Assembly: GCA_022606425.2 (NCBI GenBank)
Contig: JAHDVF020000240.1
Coordinates: 310,001-374,000 of the forward strand
Length of the DNA stretch: 64,000 nucleotides
Reading direction: 5' to 3'
DNA from: Lepidostoma basale
Lineage: Eukaryota > Arthropoda > Insecta > Trichoptera > Lepidostomatidae
The translations under genes were made by a program, and so were the position numbers. Below the pieces are notes generated by a model, which saw only the letters and a program-made list of their open reading frames with translations, was not told the DNA's origin and searched no databases. Position 1 is the stretch's first letter. The number at the start of each line of letters is the position of its first letter. Below, piece by piece: positions 1 through 10,760 of this stretch.

Positions 1-405
1 AAATTGTGAGAACAAAAAGATATCTCGAAAAAGCTTTTCCTCGTCACGTGATCGCGCTTTTAACCAATCAGAGAATACCGGCTGTTTCGAGTTAAATAGC
101 TGCCAATTTTCGTAATGGAACATTATTTGAAATGTGCGTATTATTACATTTTCTGGATTCCCAGGGGAAAATAGCGGTTTGCTTTGATGAGGGCTTTTTT
201 AAAAACTACAATCAATTGTTTACCCCGATAAAGATTATTTATGTCTATACTGCTTTGGGCCACAAAGCTTATCATACCGTTAAGACGTCTCGAATACCTT
301 AAGGATGAAAATACTCGTAGATAAGAAGTAAAGTTAAACTGCCTCAATTGAATGATGCGAATATAATATGAAAATACTGAGAGAAATAATAAGTCTACTA
401 TAAAA
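1..405. other. unassigned AT-rich sequence
   Basis: No recognisable gene or repeat. The only open frame (minus strand, 144-347) is 67 codons, lacks family features and is probably chance. Confidence 0.5.
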
Positions 406-615
406 TTTATTATTTGTTGAACAATGATGTAAACCTTGAATTAAATAATTAATACAAATGAAAATGCCCGTTTTCTGGAAGATTTATTATATTTTATATT
501 AATGACATGTTACGTCTTGCTAAGGCTTTATTACATGATATTTGGTAATGCCTAAGCAGGGCGAAATATGTCATTCCCATAAAATATAGTGGAACTTTTA
601 GAAGAAAAACGTTTT
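406..615. repeat. foldback repeat, family A, with decayed hammerhead-like pair
   Basis: The left arm starts near the phrase ACAATGATGTAAA and runs through a TTTTATTATA tract. The right arm (about 541-615) repeats it inverted. The centre holds the family A motif on both strands (TTACGTCTTGCTAAGG on the left, GGTAATGCCTAAGCAGGGCGAAAT on the right). The core is degraded (GGTAA, GAAAT). The same layout recurs at 6242-6545, 16820-17090 and 46081-46265. Confidence 0.6.
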
Positions 616-760
616 AACTAACTAACCATCACGCCGTTTCCCGCAAAGGGGTAGGCATAGAGGATGGACCGCCATGCTACTGTGTCCTGACTCTCGAGCT
701 TCCTCAAAATTCGTACATCGAAGAATGCATCATCATCGATTTTTCCGATTTCTTCATTAT
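614..760 (-). mobile_element. RTE-like LINE 3' fragment
   Basis: It starts with the (CTAA)n complement of the tail and the phrase CCATCACGCCGTTTC, then GGGGTAGGCA. On the minus strand these encode the end of the LINE protein (SAYPFGETA-type). It is truncated and mutated, and abuts the preceding foldback repeat. Confidence 0.75.
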
Positions 761-787
761 GTATTAATCAATTATGGTTATTATTAA

Positions 788-841
788 ATAGACGTTTTCA
801 TTTGTATTAATTAATAAGAGTTTAATTTTAATAAATAAGTT
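788..841. repeat. family A foldback arm fragment
   Basis: It contains GACGTTTTCATTTGTATTAA, the arm phrase of the family A foldbacks seen about 15 times in this window. The partner arm and ribozyme-like centre are missing. Confidence 0.5.
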
Positions 842-1182
842 TTTTCAACAATTAGATATTTTTAATGTGAACCAAATGATTCGTTCTTTCAATTTGCAAA
901 AGTTAAATTACAAGTACTAAACTACGAGTACTACTCTTTACTTTTGTGTCGTTTCAGGTTTTCCAACATTGACTTCGCTATGATGAGCAGAGAGATTGCA
1001 CCCTCTGCCCATCAAAGGGCTATCTAGGACCAGGAGCAGCGGAATTCAAGTAAGTTCTACAGATTATTTTTATTTGCTCTTCATAGCAATTTCTTAAAAA
1101 AAAAAACAGTAATTTGTCGTTGCCTCGGATTCATTTTCCTGAAGAAGTCGCATTTCCTTAGCAGGGTAGATCCGGTTATGTT
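842..1182. other. unassigned sequence
   Basis: No recognisable gene or repeat. The ATG-started frames at 1081-1378 overlap a SINE fragment and are not supported as genes. Confidence 0.4.
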
Positions 1183-1272
1183 GCGCCGGACATTCACCAT
1201 TCGCCCTCCATCCGAGACCTTCGATGTGGGAGTCAAAGCACTTACCATTCTGCCACGAAGGTCGTCGATATA
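1183..1272 (-). mobile_element. tRNA-derived SINE head fragment (SINE2)
   Basis: On the minus strand it reads CGACCTTCGTGGCAGAATGG then TAAGTGC, matching the box A region of the SINE2 copies at 53165-53387, 60928-61135 and 62440-62662. The box B half is missing or rearranged. Confidence 0.55.
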
Positions 1273-1795
1273 CCTACCAAAGTATACGTCTAAACGTTCA
1301 TTATCACGTTTTACATCTATTGTATTTGAACCCCAAATAAAGAATCTTCTTTTTCGTGTAAATGGCAAGGTATTTTAGTGGGGATGGCCCTAAAAATAGC
1401 ATTTTCTTTCCTATTACATTTTAGTGTTGTGGCGGAAGGTTTGGCAGATATTTTAGGCGGTTAAAGGGGTACCGGGTGCTAACAGTTACAGAGTAACATC
1501 ACACGCGGAGGCAGCTTTCTTGCACACACTAAATTACGCATAAAAACAGTAAAATGATATCCGTATAACTGCAGTTAGTTAATATTTATATATGACTGCA
1601 ATATAATGAAACCCAATGCATTTTGCTTACTCACTAAAATGATCCGAGATATTAATTGCACAAGACTATAACTAGAGATCGCTAAGTTCCCGCTACTCCA
1701 ATGATTTTACACAATTAAAAAATATCTTTTAAAATGTTTTATCGTGAGGAAACCATTTCCGAAATATGAACGATTTTCTTATCGCGATCTGGCGA
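1273..1795. other. unassigned sequence
   Basis: AT-rich; no gene, hammerhead motif or LINE fragment recognised. Confidence 0.4.
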
Positions 1796-1975
1796 GCGGC
1801 CCCATTACCGAAGTAATTTCTTGGAACAATGCGCTTGCGCACGCTATCCCGGTCCGCCAATGGCAGCGGCGATTGCGGCCACTCTGGGCCAAGTTCATGG
1901 CGAGCGATTAGCGGACAAGGTCACCTTGCGGGCGACAGCGCGTTCAGCGGCGGCGGCAATGTACGTTTTACAAAA
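1796..1975. other. GC- and CpG-rich pocket, possible promoter or exon
   Basis: A sharp rise in G+C and CpG in otherwise AT-rich DNA. It includes GCGCTTGCGCACGC (close to the palindromic GCGCATGCGC type of site), a CCAAT box (GCCAATGGC) and GGCGGCGGC. Two overlapping plus-strand frames run through it (1821-2078 and 1829-2143), but neither product is recognised. Alternatives are a decayed GC-rich transposon piece or a host 5' exon with promoter. Nothing in the sequence decides between them. Confidence 0.3.
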
Positions 1976-2191
1976 CCCTCGCATCCGTACACCACAAAAG
2001 GGAATTACTGTAATCATTTGTGTAATGAAACTAATGAGATTCGGATGTTTATACTTCGCTTTGAAGACCAACTGTTAACTAATGATCTAACCAATTCGCC
2101 GTTTGAAAAGAGCAAAAAGCCAAGAGGTCGAAACACGAAATAAGTCTCTTCTTACGTATTTAATTAAATTATTTTTTTGAATTATATTATT

Positions 2192-2450
2192 ACTAACTAA
2201 CTAACTACGAAGGGGTAGTCATAAATAAATAATGGACAGCCATACTGTTTTTTCCTGACATACTTCTCTCACTTCCTCAACATTCATACATCGCGTCATA
2301 CACGCACTTCGATTTTCCGACTCCTCACATGGCCGACATTCAATATTTGATTTATTCGATCGTAACACGTTTTCCTCGGTCTTCCTCTAGTTCCGTTTAC
2401 ATCGTTAACATATACTTTTTTAGCATTCTTTCATCATTCATTATTTCCAT
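2192..2450 (-). mobile_element. RTE-like LINE 3' fragment
   Basis: The tail complement CTAACTAACTAACTA is followed by GAAGGGGTAG and minus-strand coding for the LINE C-terminus, including GGCCGACATTCAATATTTGA (the LNVGHV region). It ends at a head-to-head junction with the next, oppositely oriented copy. Confidence 0.75.
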
Positions 2451-2560
2451 GTTGAGGAAGCGAGAGAAATATGTCAGGAAAGAAAAGTGTGGCAGTCCAT
2501 TCTTTCTACCTACCTCTTCGGGGGGACGGCGTATGGGTTGGTTAGTTTTAGTCAGTTAAT
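2451..2560 (+). mobile_element. RTE-like LINE 3' terminus, opposite orientation
   Basis: The last ~110 bp of the same LINE (GAGGAAGCGAGAGAAATATG, then GGCAGTCCATTCTTTCTACC) with a decayed tail GGTTAGTTTTAGTCAGTT. It begins where the minus-strand copy ends. Confidence 0.7.
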
Positions 2561-2596
2561 ATTATATAATTTCTAATAATGAACAAAATTATCAAA

Positions 2597-2805
2597 ATGA
2601 CCGAGGAAAATGTGGCACGATCAAATAAATCAAATATTGAATGTCGGCCACGTGAGGAGTCAGAGTAATCGACGCGCGTACATAAAACGATGTATATAAT
2701 TGTTATATTTGTTGAAGAATCGAAAGAAATATGTCATGAAAGTTTGGCAGTCCATTCTTTCTGCCTACCTCTTCAGTGAGATGGCGTGATTTTAGTTAAT
2801 TTATA
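2597..2805 (+). mobile_element. RTE-like LINE 3' fragment
   Basis: It begins GACCGAGGAAAATGTGGCAC (the RPRKTWHD region) and continues through GAATGTCGGCCACGTGAGGA to a decayed 3' end. Small internal losses remove the conserved RCMNVEEAREI stretch. Confidence 0.7.
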
Positions 2806-3420
2806 TAATTTCTATGTGTCCTTATCATATTTTTGATTATCTCATATAATACTTTCGTTCATACTACATTCTCTTACGATTTGATTGGAGCTCGACAATC
2901 TATCATAAAAAATTTTTAAAAAAAAACACTAATCTAAGAGATTTTTTTTTTCAACATTCGTTCATCTTTGTTAGACCAATATTTAGCTTTTAAACTTTAG
3001 ATTCGGTATAACACCTTTTTGCACTATCATATTTTTTGCTTTGACTACTATTAATATACCGATCATTTCATTACCGACTGTTTATTACTTATCGTGCTAT
3101 ATTAGATACTTCAGATTTGTATATCCGGCCTTTCAAGTAAATATGAATAAAAACCTTGTTAGTTTACTTAATTTGACTCTATAATTTAAAAGAAATTGCT
3201 TTATTTAATAGTAACCTAAAGCTACCCATTTGTTTTAAATGTGAATTTCTGAAGATAAATATATACAGGGGATTGAAGGTAATTGACTTCGGAAATTCGC
3301 TGCAACATACATCGGCAATTTTTTATTTATCACTTAACCCATTCGCTCTCAAAGTGACTCGATCCCAAAAAACATTTTTAAAGATGATGTACAATAGTAC
3401 AATAGTAAATTTTTGTCCTG
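2806..3420. other. unassigned AT-rich sequence
   Basis: No recognisable gene, ribozyme motif or repeat. Confidence 0.4.
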
Positions 3421-3765
3421 TCACACCTCCGTGGTACATAGGGCCTCAATGAACCTTCTCTTCCCGACTCTATCGCATGCCTGATGCCTAACATTATCCC
3501 AAGTGAGGTCTGCTGCTTTTATTCGTCCTGTAGAGCTCTTCTCCAGGTGGCTCTAGATCTGCCTCGCTTTCTCTTCTCCCCATAGGGGACCGATCTAGTG
3601 CGCTCTGAACGATGCAGGCTGGGTCCCGTCTCAGAGTGTGACCAATCCACAGCCATTTTCGTCTAGCGACTTGTTCTCTGATTGGCCTTCGCCATCCATG
3701 GGCTAGGGAACGGCATTTGACACTGTTTGGGGCCAATAGATCTTGAATAATGAGCAAAGGCACCT
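3421..3765 (-). mobile_element. LINE C-terminal fragment (RKWLWIGHTLRR family)
   Basis: The minus-strand frame 3494-3763 encodes REQVARRKWLWIGHTLRRDP and then PMGRRESEADLEPP. This is the tail region of an endonuclease/reverse-transcriptase LINE, probably RTE-like. The same family recurs at 17985-18250, 42945-43250, 52275-52565 and 56275-56625. A frameshift after the GKRKRGRPR position turns it into ESEADLEPP. Only the 3' end is present. Confidence 0.75.
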
Positions 3766-3857
3766 ATTTATAAACACCTGGAGTTTAAATTTCCAAGATT
3801 TCCAAACTCCATGTGATTAAATTTATATGTAATAGTTGTTATGTATACGGTATTCTT

Positions 3858-3900
3858 TTTGACATGTTTCGCCCTTCTAATGCATTATCAAAAGTGACAT
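3858..3900 (-). ncRNA. hammerhead-like motif, family A
   Basis: On the minus strand: TTGATAA, helix II GCATTAGAAGGGC (imperfect), GAAAC, ATG, then TC. The core carries the family A substitutions U3 and A8 instead of C3 and G8. A single arm of a foldback surrounds it (about 3780-3960). Confidence 0.45.
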
Positions 3901-3960
3901 TCATATTAATAATTTAATATGGAGTTTAAGATTGAGGTTTACTCCACTAGACAATGATAA

Positions 3961-4839
3961 TAAGTGTTTCCCGAAACATATATTGAATATAATCCTAAAG
4001 ATGATTACTTTAATGTATATAAAATGTATGATATTAAAAAATACAATTTTTAGTAATATTGAGAGCGAAAGGGTTGAATTACAGGTTCACGTTACCCGTG
4101 TATGGTGAGCTATTTTTTGTACCTGATTTGATGCACTTAAAAACAAATGAAATTTCACCTTATTAAAGACTTCACTGCCGTATAAAATAACCCTGACTCT
4201 TGTTTTAAATCTTCCCTAATTTATGTTCATCATTACGACCCAGAAAGCACATTTTTCAATAATAATTTAGAGAGCTTTTTATGTGCTATACGTAAATCAC
4301 ATTAAGAAACACTTTTCAATTCAAATCACTTTTAAATACCATTGTTTTAACTTTTTTTCATTTTACTAGCTAGAAACTTAAAAGAATTAATTATCCATTA
4401 AGAGTGAAGTAAAAAATAATAAACATCACTTCAGTATCAAAAAATACGAAGAGCTTTAAATTAATTCTTTATTATTGAGAACAACGTAAGTTTTCTGGAA
4501 ATTATACGACTTATTTTGACATGTTAAGGCATTACATTTTTTCGTTTATTATTAAACAAACTTAAACTATTCGTTTATTTATTTGAATTTTTATATTATT
4601 CGCTGTTTTAAAGTTTGATTGGTGACCATTAAACGATGATGGTTAAAAGTCTAATTAACGATAGTCAGGACTAGTCAGAATTTAACTGGAAGTCATATTT
4701 TTATATTTTATGAAAAGGACAGGTTTCGCATTGCAAAGGCATTTATTATAATTACAATATTCAATATATAAAACAAATGTTGACAAAATAAATGGTGCAC
4801 TTAAATTCATTACTGCAAATATAAATATATCGACTAAAG
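3961..4839. other. unassigned AT-rich sequence
   Basis: No recognised element, apart from possible very old family A debris near 4500. Confidence 0.4.
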
Positions 4840-5325
4840 CACAGGTGGCAGTGCACAATGGAGTTCTAGAGCCGACCGTTATGTATGGAAATAAAGCTTG
4901 GAGTTGGCAGAAGAAGGATGAAAGTAGGGTAAATACCGTAGAAATGAGGCCACTGAGAAGTAAGAACTAACGATGAAGTAAGAAAGAAATAGAAGGCGGA
5001 TAAATGCGTTCTAAATAAAATTAAGAAATGGTCGCTAAGATAGTTTGGAAATAGGGAACGAATGGATGAAGAAAAATAGTTAAAAAGATATATACAAATA
5101 GTGTGAATGGAAAAAGAAGTTGAGGAAGGCGAAAAAAGACATGAGATGATTAAAATAATTCGATTACTGAAATGCGCTCATGTTCGAAGTAGGAACAATC
5201 GACAAGCGTGCATGTCACGATGTGTCAATGTAGAAGAGAGAGTTTTGTCAGGATAGCGCAGTGTGACGGTCCATCCTCTCTGCCTACCCTTCCGGGAAAT
5301 GGCGTGATGGTTAATTGGTTAGTTA
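4840..5325 (+). mobile_element. RTE-like LINE 3' fragment, decayed
   Basis: It contains GCAGTGCACAATGGAGTTCT (AVHNGVL), TGGAGTTGGCAGAAGAAGGA (WSWQKKDE) and the 3' end GGCGTGATGGTTAATTGGTT. Frameshifts and deletions break the frame throughout. Confidence 0.75.
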
Positions 5326-6241
5326 AAAGTGTTTTTGTTTCTCAATTATTTAATTCTGCGTTTTTAATAAGTGTTCAAGAAACGATAAATATTAAAGTTT
5401 GAAGTGATTTTATAAAACTTTGGGATTTCATTATGATGATTGTTTTATGAATTGAAATTTATTTTTCTACTTTAGAGATTATTGAATTTGATACGTTTCT
5501 AAAGTATTTCAATACTTTATCGTCGGAAGAATAATATAAAATATAATTTTCCCTATCATGAATGTTTAAAACCTTTCAAAGATGTGCAGAAAAATAAACT
5601 TAAAAGTGTAAGAAAAAAAAATTATACCGTAAAGAAATTTGTGGCTGGAACTGCCCAGAACATGACTGAAAATCTATTTAGCTATTTCCAAAAATAACAA
5701 GATGGGGCTGGATATATTTAAAACTGGCAGAACAGGATACAGTAAGCTAGAAGTCAATTAAATGGCGGTCAAGATGTATACAAAATGAATTATCCACTTT
5801 TCATTACAATTCATCGCTGGTTGCTGCCTTTTAAAGATTCAAACAAGGTTAAAGGTGGAATGTGTACAAAAAACTTTAAAAAAACTTGTAGAAAGAAAAT
5901 ATGACGGAAAGAAACTAGGGTCGTGGAAGTTGGAATGACATCATCAAAATTCTTGGGCTCCGTAAAAGTAGTATTCGATCACAATTATCATTAAATGCAC
6001 GTAATTATACATTTAATCTTATTTTAAAACGAATCGAAGAGTTCTTAATTAGATACATTAATTATGTTACAAGGCGTTACTCAAAAGTTTAAGGAATTAA
6101 ACTAAACAAAAAAAAACTATTTTCAAGTCTTATTTTAAGAGGTCCTTTACTAAGTTCCTATTTTTTTTAATGTGTTGCCATTAATTAAAAAATAATAATT
6201 TGTAACTAAATTGAGAATTCTGAATGAAATAAAATTCTTCA
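5326..6241. other. unassigned AT-rich sequence with a possible family H remnant
   Basis: Near 5550-5620 a stretch resembles the family H hammerhead flank (GAAAAATAAACTT), but the core motifs are lost. Nothing else is recognised. Confidence 0.35.
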
Positions 6242-6545
6242 ATAGAATAAAAATAATTAATACAAATATGAACGTCTGTTTTCTAGAAGTTTTATTATAT
6301 TCTATATGAATGATACGTTTCGCCTGTCTAAGGCATTATCAAATGAAATTCACATAAAAAATAATAAAATATATAGAAAACAGACGCATTATCAAATGGA
6401 CATTTGATAATGCCTTAGACAGGCGAAACATGTCATTTACATCAAATATAAAAAAAACTTCTTAAAAACAAACGTTTTCATTCGTAATAATGATTTACTA
6501 TGAAGTTTTACATCATTGTTCTAGAAACGATAAATAAATACGAAT
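6242..6545. repeat. foldback repeat, family A
   Basis: Two inverted arms carry the phrases AATTAATACAAATATGAACG on the left and AAACGTTTTCATTCGTAATA on the right. Each arm holds a family A hammerhead-like motif, minus strand at about 6308-6352 and plus strand at 6398-6440. Confidence 0.65.
6398..6440 (+). ncRNA. hammerhead-like motif, family A (best copy)
   Basis: TTGATAA at 6404-6410, one unpaired T, helix II GCCT/AGGC around TAGAC, GAAAC at 6425-6429, AT, then GTC with cleavage expected after 6434. Stem III is the palindrome CATG. C3 and G8 of the usual core are U3 and A8, which could still form a Watson-Crick pair. Whether it self-cleaves is unknown. Confidence 0.5.
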
Positions 6546-7422
6546 AACTTAGTTAGCCCAGTAGATTTATTAAGAAAACTTGAAGTTATTGAAATTATAT
6601 AAAAATTAGATCTTTATTTGACGCATTTATTTATTACTTGTAATCACATATTTCTAAGGAGTCATAATCAAAGATATTTAATTCTTTGGTAGCACCTCGA
6701 ATAAATCTTAAGTACTTGGAAGAAACCACATTTTTTTACTACCATATAAAGTCATTTAGACATCTTGTAAATGCAATACGAATACATCTGGAGTTGTAAG
6801 TACTCATTATATTTCATGTAAATTGTATATTCTTCAATAAAAGTGCATAATAAATATATAGAAAATAAATGTTTAATATACTGATTCCAGCTTCCCTTTT
6901 ATAAAGTGTCCCCCACTATTTTGTATCATCTATAACAGGGTGTAAAATAAAAACTGGTTTTATGAACCGCGAATGCTTGATGCACGACTGCACAGCGAAT
7001 GCAGGATCAGCGAAGGGCAAACTTACAACATCTTACAGTTTCACAATATCGGCGACCCACCCCAATCTCTACTCTCTTGAACATCGCCCTTGATGACATT
7101 AGTGTTTGTTAATTTTGCCCTTTCAAGGTTTTATTGCTGTCGAATCAAAGTTTATTAAAGCAAATCTGATCGTAGTCCGTGAAACGATTTGCCGAGTCCA
7201 GGGCCGACGAAGCGAAATAACGTGCTTTTTTCTAATTATTGTGCGTAGCAAACATAAAATTATTATAATTTAAAAATACTAATGAACATATTCTTTTTGC
7301 TATTTAATAACCTGCTATGTTAGCGAAACCATAAGTGTAATATTAAAAAAAGATAATAAATCATTTACTGTAAAAATGGTAATAAGAAAATGAGTAATTA
7401 CTCTATTTCGTACATAAAAATT
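6546..7422. other. unassigned sequence
   Basis: No recognisable gene or repeat. A less AT-rich stretch at 6960-7215 has no recognised content. Confidence 0.4.
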
Positions 7423-8325
7423 AACTAACTAACTAACCATCACGCCGTCTCCCCGAAGGGGTAGGCAGAAAGAATGGACTGCCACACTTTTCTTTCCTGA
7501 CATATTTCTCTCGCTTCCTCAACATTCATACATCGTGTCATGCACGCGCGTCGATTTCTCTGACTCCTCACATGGCCGACATTCAATATTTGATTTATTT
7601 GATCGTGCCACGTTTTCCTCGGTCTTCCTCTATTTCTGGTTCCATTTACATCATTAACATATAATTTTTTTACCATTCTCTCTTCATTCATTCTTTCAAT
7701 ATGTCCAAACCATCTTAATGATCCTTTCAATATTTTGTTCATGACACCATCATTCGTAACGCATTCACTTCTTATATTTTCATTCGGCACTCTATCATAC
7801 ACAGAGTATCCACACAGTATTCTAAGAGATCTCATTTCAACTGCATTTATTCTACTTTCATCCTTCTTTTGCCAGTTCCATGCTTCGCTTCCATACATAA
7901 GGGTCGGTAGAAGAACACCATTGTGCACTGCCATTCTAGCTTTTTTTGATAGGTTTTTGTGCACCACACACTTTAAGTGCACCATTCACTTTGTTGCCTG
8001 CCCCAACCCTTCTTTCAATATCCCTCTCCACTCACCCATCTCTTGTAAACATACTACCTAAATACACGAACTCAACTACTTGCTCCAAATTTTCACCATT
8101 CACGCTAATGTTGCAGGCTGGTGTTGTTTTCCTCCTTTTCAAAAATCATTACCTTGGACGTATTAACATTCATCATCAGATCATTTCGCATGCATACCTC
8201 ATACATACAAGAAGTTGTCTGCAAGAAGGACATCGTCATCCGCATACAAGAGACAACTTACTGACACTCCGCTCATTTTGGCACCTACATCCAACCCTTT
8301 CAGCTCTTATAAAAAGCTAATATTT
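7423..8325 (-). mobile_element. RTE-like LINE, 3' ~0.9 kb
   Basis: One of the longest copies of the main LINE. The minus-strand frame 7440-7985 (181 aa) covers the protein C-terminus: AVHNGVLLPTLMYGSEAWNW, a WFGHIERMNEERMVKKLYV segment, GRPRKTWHDQINQILNVGHV, and the end SAYPFGETA. Upstream (to 8325) the frame is broken, but FTILMLQAG-type antisense coding is still visible. The (CTAA)n run at 7423 is the complement of the 3' tail. RT motifs lie outside the preserved part, and no intact endonuclease is present. The clade call (RTE-like) rests on the C-terminal pattern only. Confidence 0.85.
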
Positions 8326-8924
8326 AAAAAATCATATCCTAATATTCTAGTTTATTTTTAATTGATAAAACAAGTAAACTCAGTAATCAAATAAAGCTAA
8401 AAGTAAATTTTATTTAATTTTATCATTGATTAAATTCTAATATGTAAAGCATATCAAGTCAGTGATCTTTATCGGTCCATGGAATGCATAGCATTCTAAG
8501 ATGCATCCACATTTCGAATTCCAGTTTATTTTACTTCAATTAATAATGATATTTTATGTAAGCATATCAGTTAAGCTAGATTGTTTTTTTAAAGTGTAAT
8601 ATTTGATATTATAAAATTACTCTTTTAATGTTTAACTATTGTGTGATATTTCAGGAAACCTAGATGATAGGGTATTTTATATTTTTAAATTAAGAACTCA
8701 ATACCGTCCTGTCCACGCTAGTTACTGATACCTGCAAAATTGCGCGATGGCGTCCTTAGGATGTGATTATTCCGTTTCCCATCAGACATTATCCGATATT
8801 ACCCCTATTATCAGGTGATTCGTGAGAGATTTCAGCGAAACCGTTCAAGGTAATCAGTAAATCTGTATATTTATCCAAGTATATGCAATAAATAAAAAGA
8901 AATTATACTTATGTATATTTTTTT
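8326..8924. other. unassigned AT-rich sequence
   Basis: No recognisable element. Confidence 0.4.
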
Positions 8925-9178
8925 GTGAATGTATACTTATACTTGTATACGAATACTGGATTACAACCTTCTCCTAAAACCTCCAAAAATCTCCTACAAC
9001 CTCCTCCTACAACCTCCAAAAATTTGTCTTACATGGTCATAAAGAAAAATGTGGAATGGGGAATGTTGTAATTACATAAAGCGTGCGCTTAACCCAACCA
9101 ATGACAGGTCATAAGTCCTGTAAACACCTTGATTCCAGTTTGCATCTTCATCTCTATTGAGATACAATTAAATTTTAT
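8925..9178 (+). repeat. family J interspersed repeat, copy 1
   Basis: It shares GGAATGGGGAATGTTGTAAT and GCTTAACCCAACCAATGACA with copies at 41806-42200 and 51945-52240. Its left end (GAATGTATAC, then CGAATACTGGATT) matches, inverted, the right end of the 51945 copy. This suggests a non-autonomous terminal-inverted-repeat element. Confidence 0.6.
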
Positions 9179-9255
9179 ACTTATGTAGTGTAATCGATTT
9201 TGATAAATTCAGAAATTTATAACCTTTCAATAAACTATAATATATCTTTTTAATA

Positions 9256-9340
9256 ATTAAACTTTTGCAGATAGGAACTATCAGTCTGTATACATAAATA
9301 TTGTATACAGACTGATAGTTCCTATCGGCAAAAGTTTAAT
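9256..9340. repeat. long perfect-type hairpin
   Basis: The arms 9256-9294 and 9302-9340 are inverted copies of each other around a 7-base spacer, with one or two mismatches. The arm contains GATAGGAACTATCAGTCTGT. The right arm reads CTGATAG, then CCTATCGGCAAAAG, which faintly recalls the hammerhead layout, but the core is not met. Confidence 0.8.
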
Positions 9341-9369
9341 TTTATACTCATTTCTGGAATAATCATCAT

Positions 9370-9560
9370 CGACAAGTAATCTCCTGCTTTTTCTTTAGCT
9401 GTCTCTCCACCGCTGGATGTAGGCCTCTTCAAACGTTCCTCAAACGACATGTATATTTGATTGATTTGATCACGCTATGTTTTCCTCTGTCTGAATGAAT
9501 ATCTTGTTCTGTTTACGTTATTAACATATACTGTCTTCATCATTCCTCTGACTAAAGTAA
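9370..9560 (-). mobile_element. RTE-like LINE fragments
   Basis: The first part, GCTGTCTCTCCACCGCTGGA then TGTAGGCCTCTTC, matches the 3' end of the RTE-like element at 25947. From 9450, TTTGATTGATTTGATCACGC followed by a frame for the NDVN region matches the (GTTA)n LINE. Both are short and decayed. Confidence 0.6.
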
Positions 9561-10214
9561 TCAAGTACAATAAACAGAATAGCAGTTACAGGAGATTTAT
9601 GGATGATATTTTCCGTTTATCAGAGACTTTTAAAACAAATCGTACATTTATTATCATAATAAGAAACATTCCTAATCCTTTACTTTTGAAATAAAGTGTT
9701 TGATAGTAAAAAAATAATTTATTTAAATATGAAGACAGAATAATGCTGGGACACGCGTCGATGTTATTTCCAACAAAGAGTAAACATTGGAGTATTTCCA
9801 TTCGTATGCGAATAACATGAACGCTTGGTTATGTACAAAACCCTATTGTAAGTATGAAACTTTACTTTATGCTATGAAATTCGCTAGAAAATACTGTACT
9901 TACGTACTTATTTCGTAATGATGAAATTTATGGCTTGACAGAGAGTGATTTATCTTCTATCTGAGTTGAAGTGATTACCCCTTGGAAATTCTGATATCCG
10001 ACACCGAGACCGCACACAATGTCATTGGGTAAGATTGATAGATACGTCCGAGTGATTGCAAGAAGATTTCGTGTTTTTTTTTTTAATTCCTAAATGATAG
10101 CCCTAATTCGCAAACATTATTATATGAATTTGATGTGTAATATATTACAAGAACTATCCATAATTTATTACAAAAAATATATAATATATTGTAAAAACCA
10201 CATATTATAATTAA
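9561..10214. other. unassigned AT-rich sequence
   Basis: Nothing recognised; the short minus-strand frames look random. Confidence 0.4.
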
Positions 10215-10300
10215 ACAAAAACGATGTTTTTGAATAACTATTTCCACCTTTGTCTTTATTTTGACGGCGGCGGGTTTCGCCAGGTCGACGGTCATCTAAT
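10215..10300 (-). repeat. family E hammerhead-derived arm
   Basis: On the minus strand it reads CCTGGCGAAACCCG, then AAATAAAGACAAAGGTGG. This matches the family E foldback at 53798-53900, which has GAAACCGGTC but a collapsed 5' core. Confidence 0.45.
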
Positions 10301-10305
10301 CGTTT

Positions 10306-10560
10306 TATTTATTTATTGTTTCTTGAACAATGATGCAAAACTCGATAAATACGAATGAATTTATTGAATGATGAAAGAATTGTGAGAATGCCTGTTTCCA
10401 ATCTATTAAATCTCCAAAAGCCAATCAATTCGCCTCTCTAAGACATTCTCAATGTTACATAAGTAAAAATATAACTTCTAGAAAACAGACGTTTTCATTA
10501 TTAAATATGGATTTTTACATCACTTTTCAAGAAGCAATAAGCAAATAATTAATGTTTGTC
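10306..10560. repeat. foldback repeat, family A, decayed
   Basis: The left arm begins GTTTCTTGAACAATGATGCA. The right arm has CTTCTAGAAAACAGACGTTT and CATCACTTTTCAAGAAGCAA. The centre (TTCGCCTCTCTAAGACATTC) is a decayed ribozyme-like motif. Confidence 0.6.
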
Positions 10561-10629
10561 CTTGGTAGAAGTTCATTTTAAATAAAAAAACAAATAAAAA
10601 ATTATATGAAATGTTTTTACTATTATTAT

Positions 10630-10705
10630 GTATTTAGTGTGCTTCCACACTCGTGTTTATATTCGACCGGTTTTGGCAGCTTGCTGCCATCGTGTGGTTA
10701 TCACT
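10630..10705 (-). ncRNA. degenerate hammerhead-like motif
   Basis: On the minus strand: CACACGA in place of CTGACGA, one extra T, a perfect helix II GGCAGC/GCTGCC, AAAAC for GAAAC, then CGGTC. Three core positions are changed, so activity is unlikely. The layout and the CCGG stem III fit the other families. Confidence 0.4.
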
Positions 10706-10760
10706 TACCATAATAATAAAGAAATTTTGTATCAATTTATTTTTTGTTTTCATTATTTAA

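Noticed and set aside
5550..5625. Relative of the family H hammerhead
   Set aside because: The flank matches, but CTGATGA, GAAAC and GTC are all lost, so it is not listed as a ribozyme.
8800..8860. GCGAAACCG after a stem-like stretch
   Set aside because: No CTGANGA strand at the right distance on either side.
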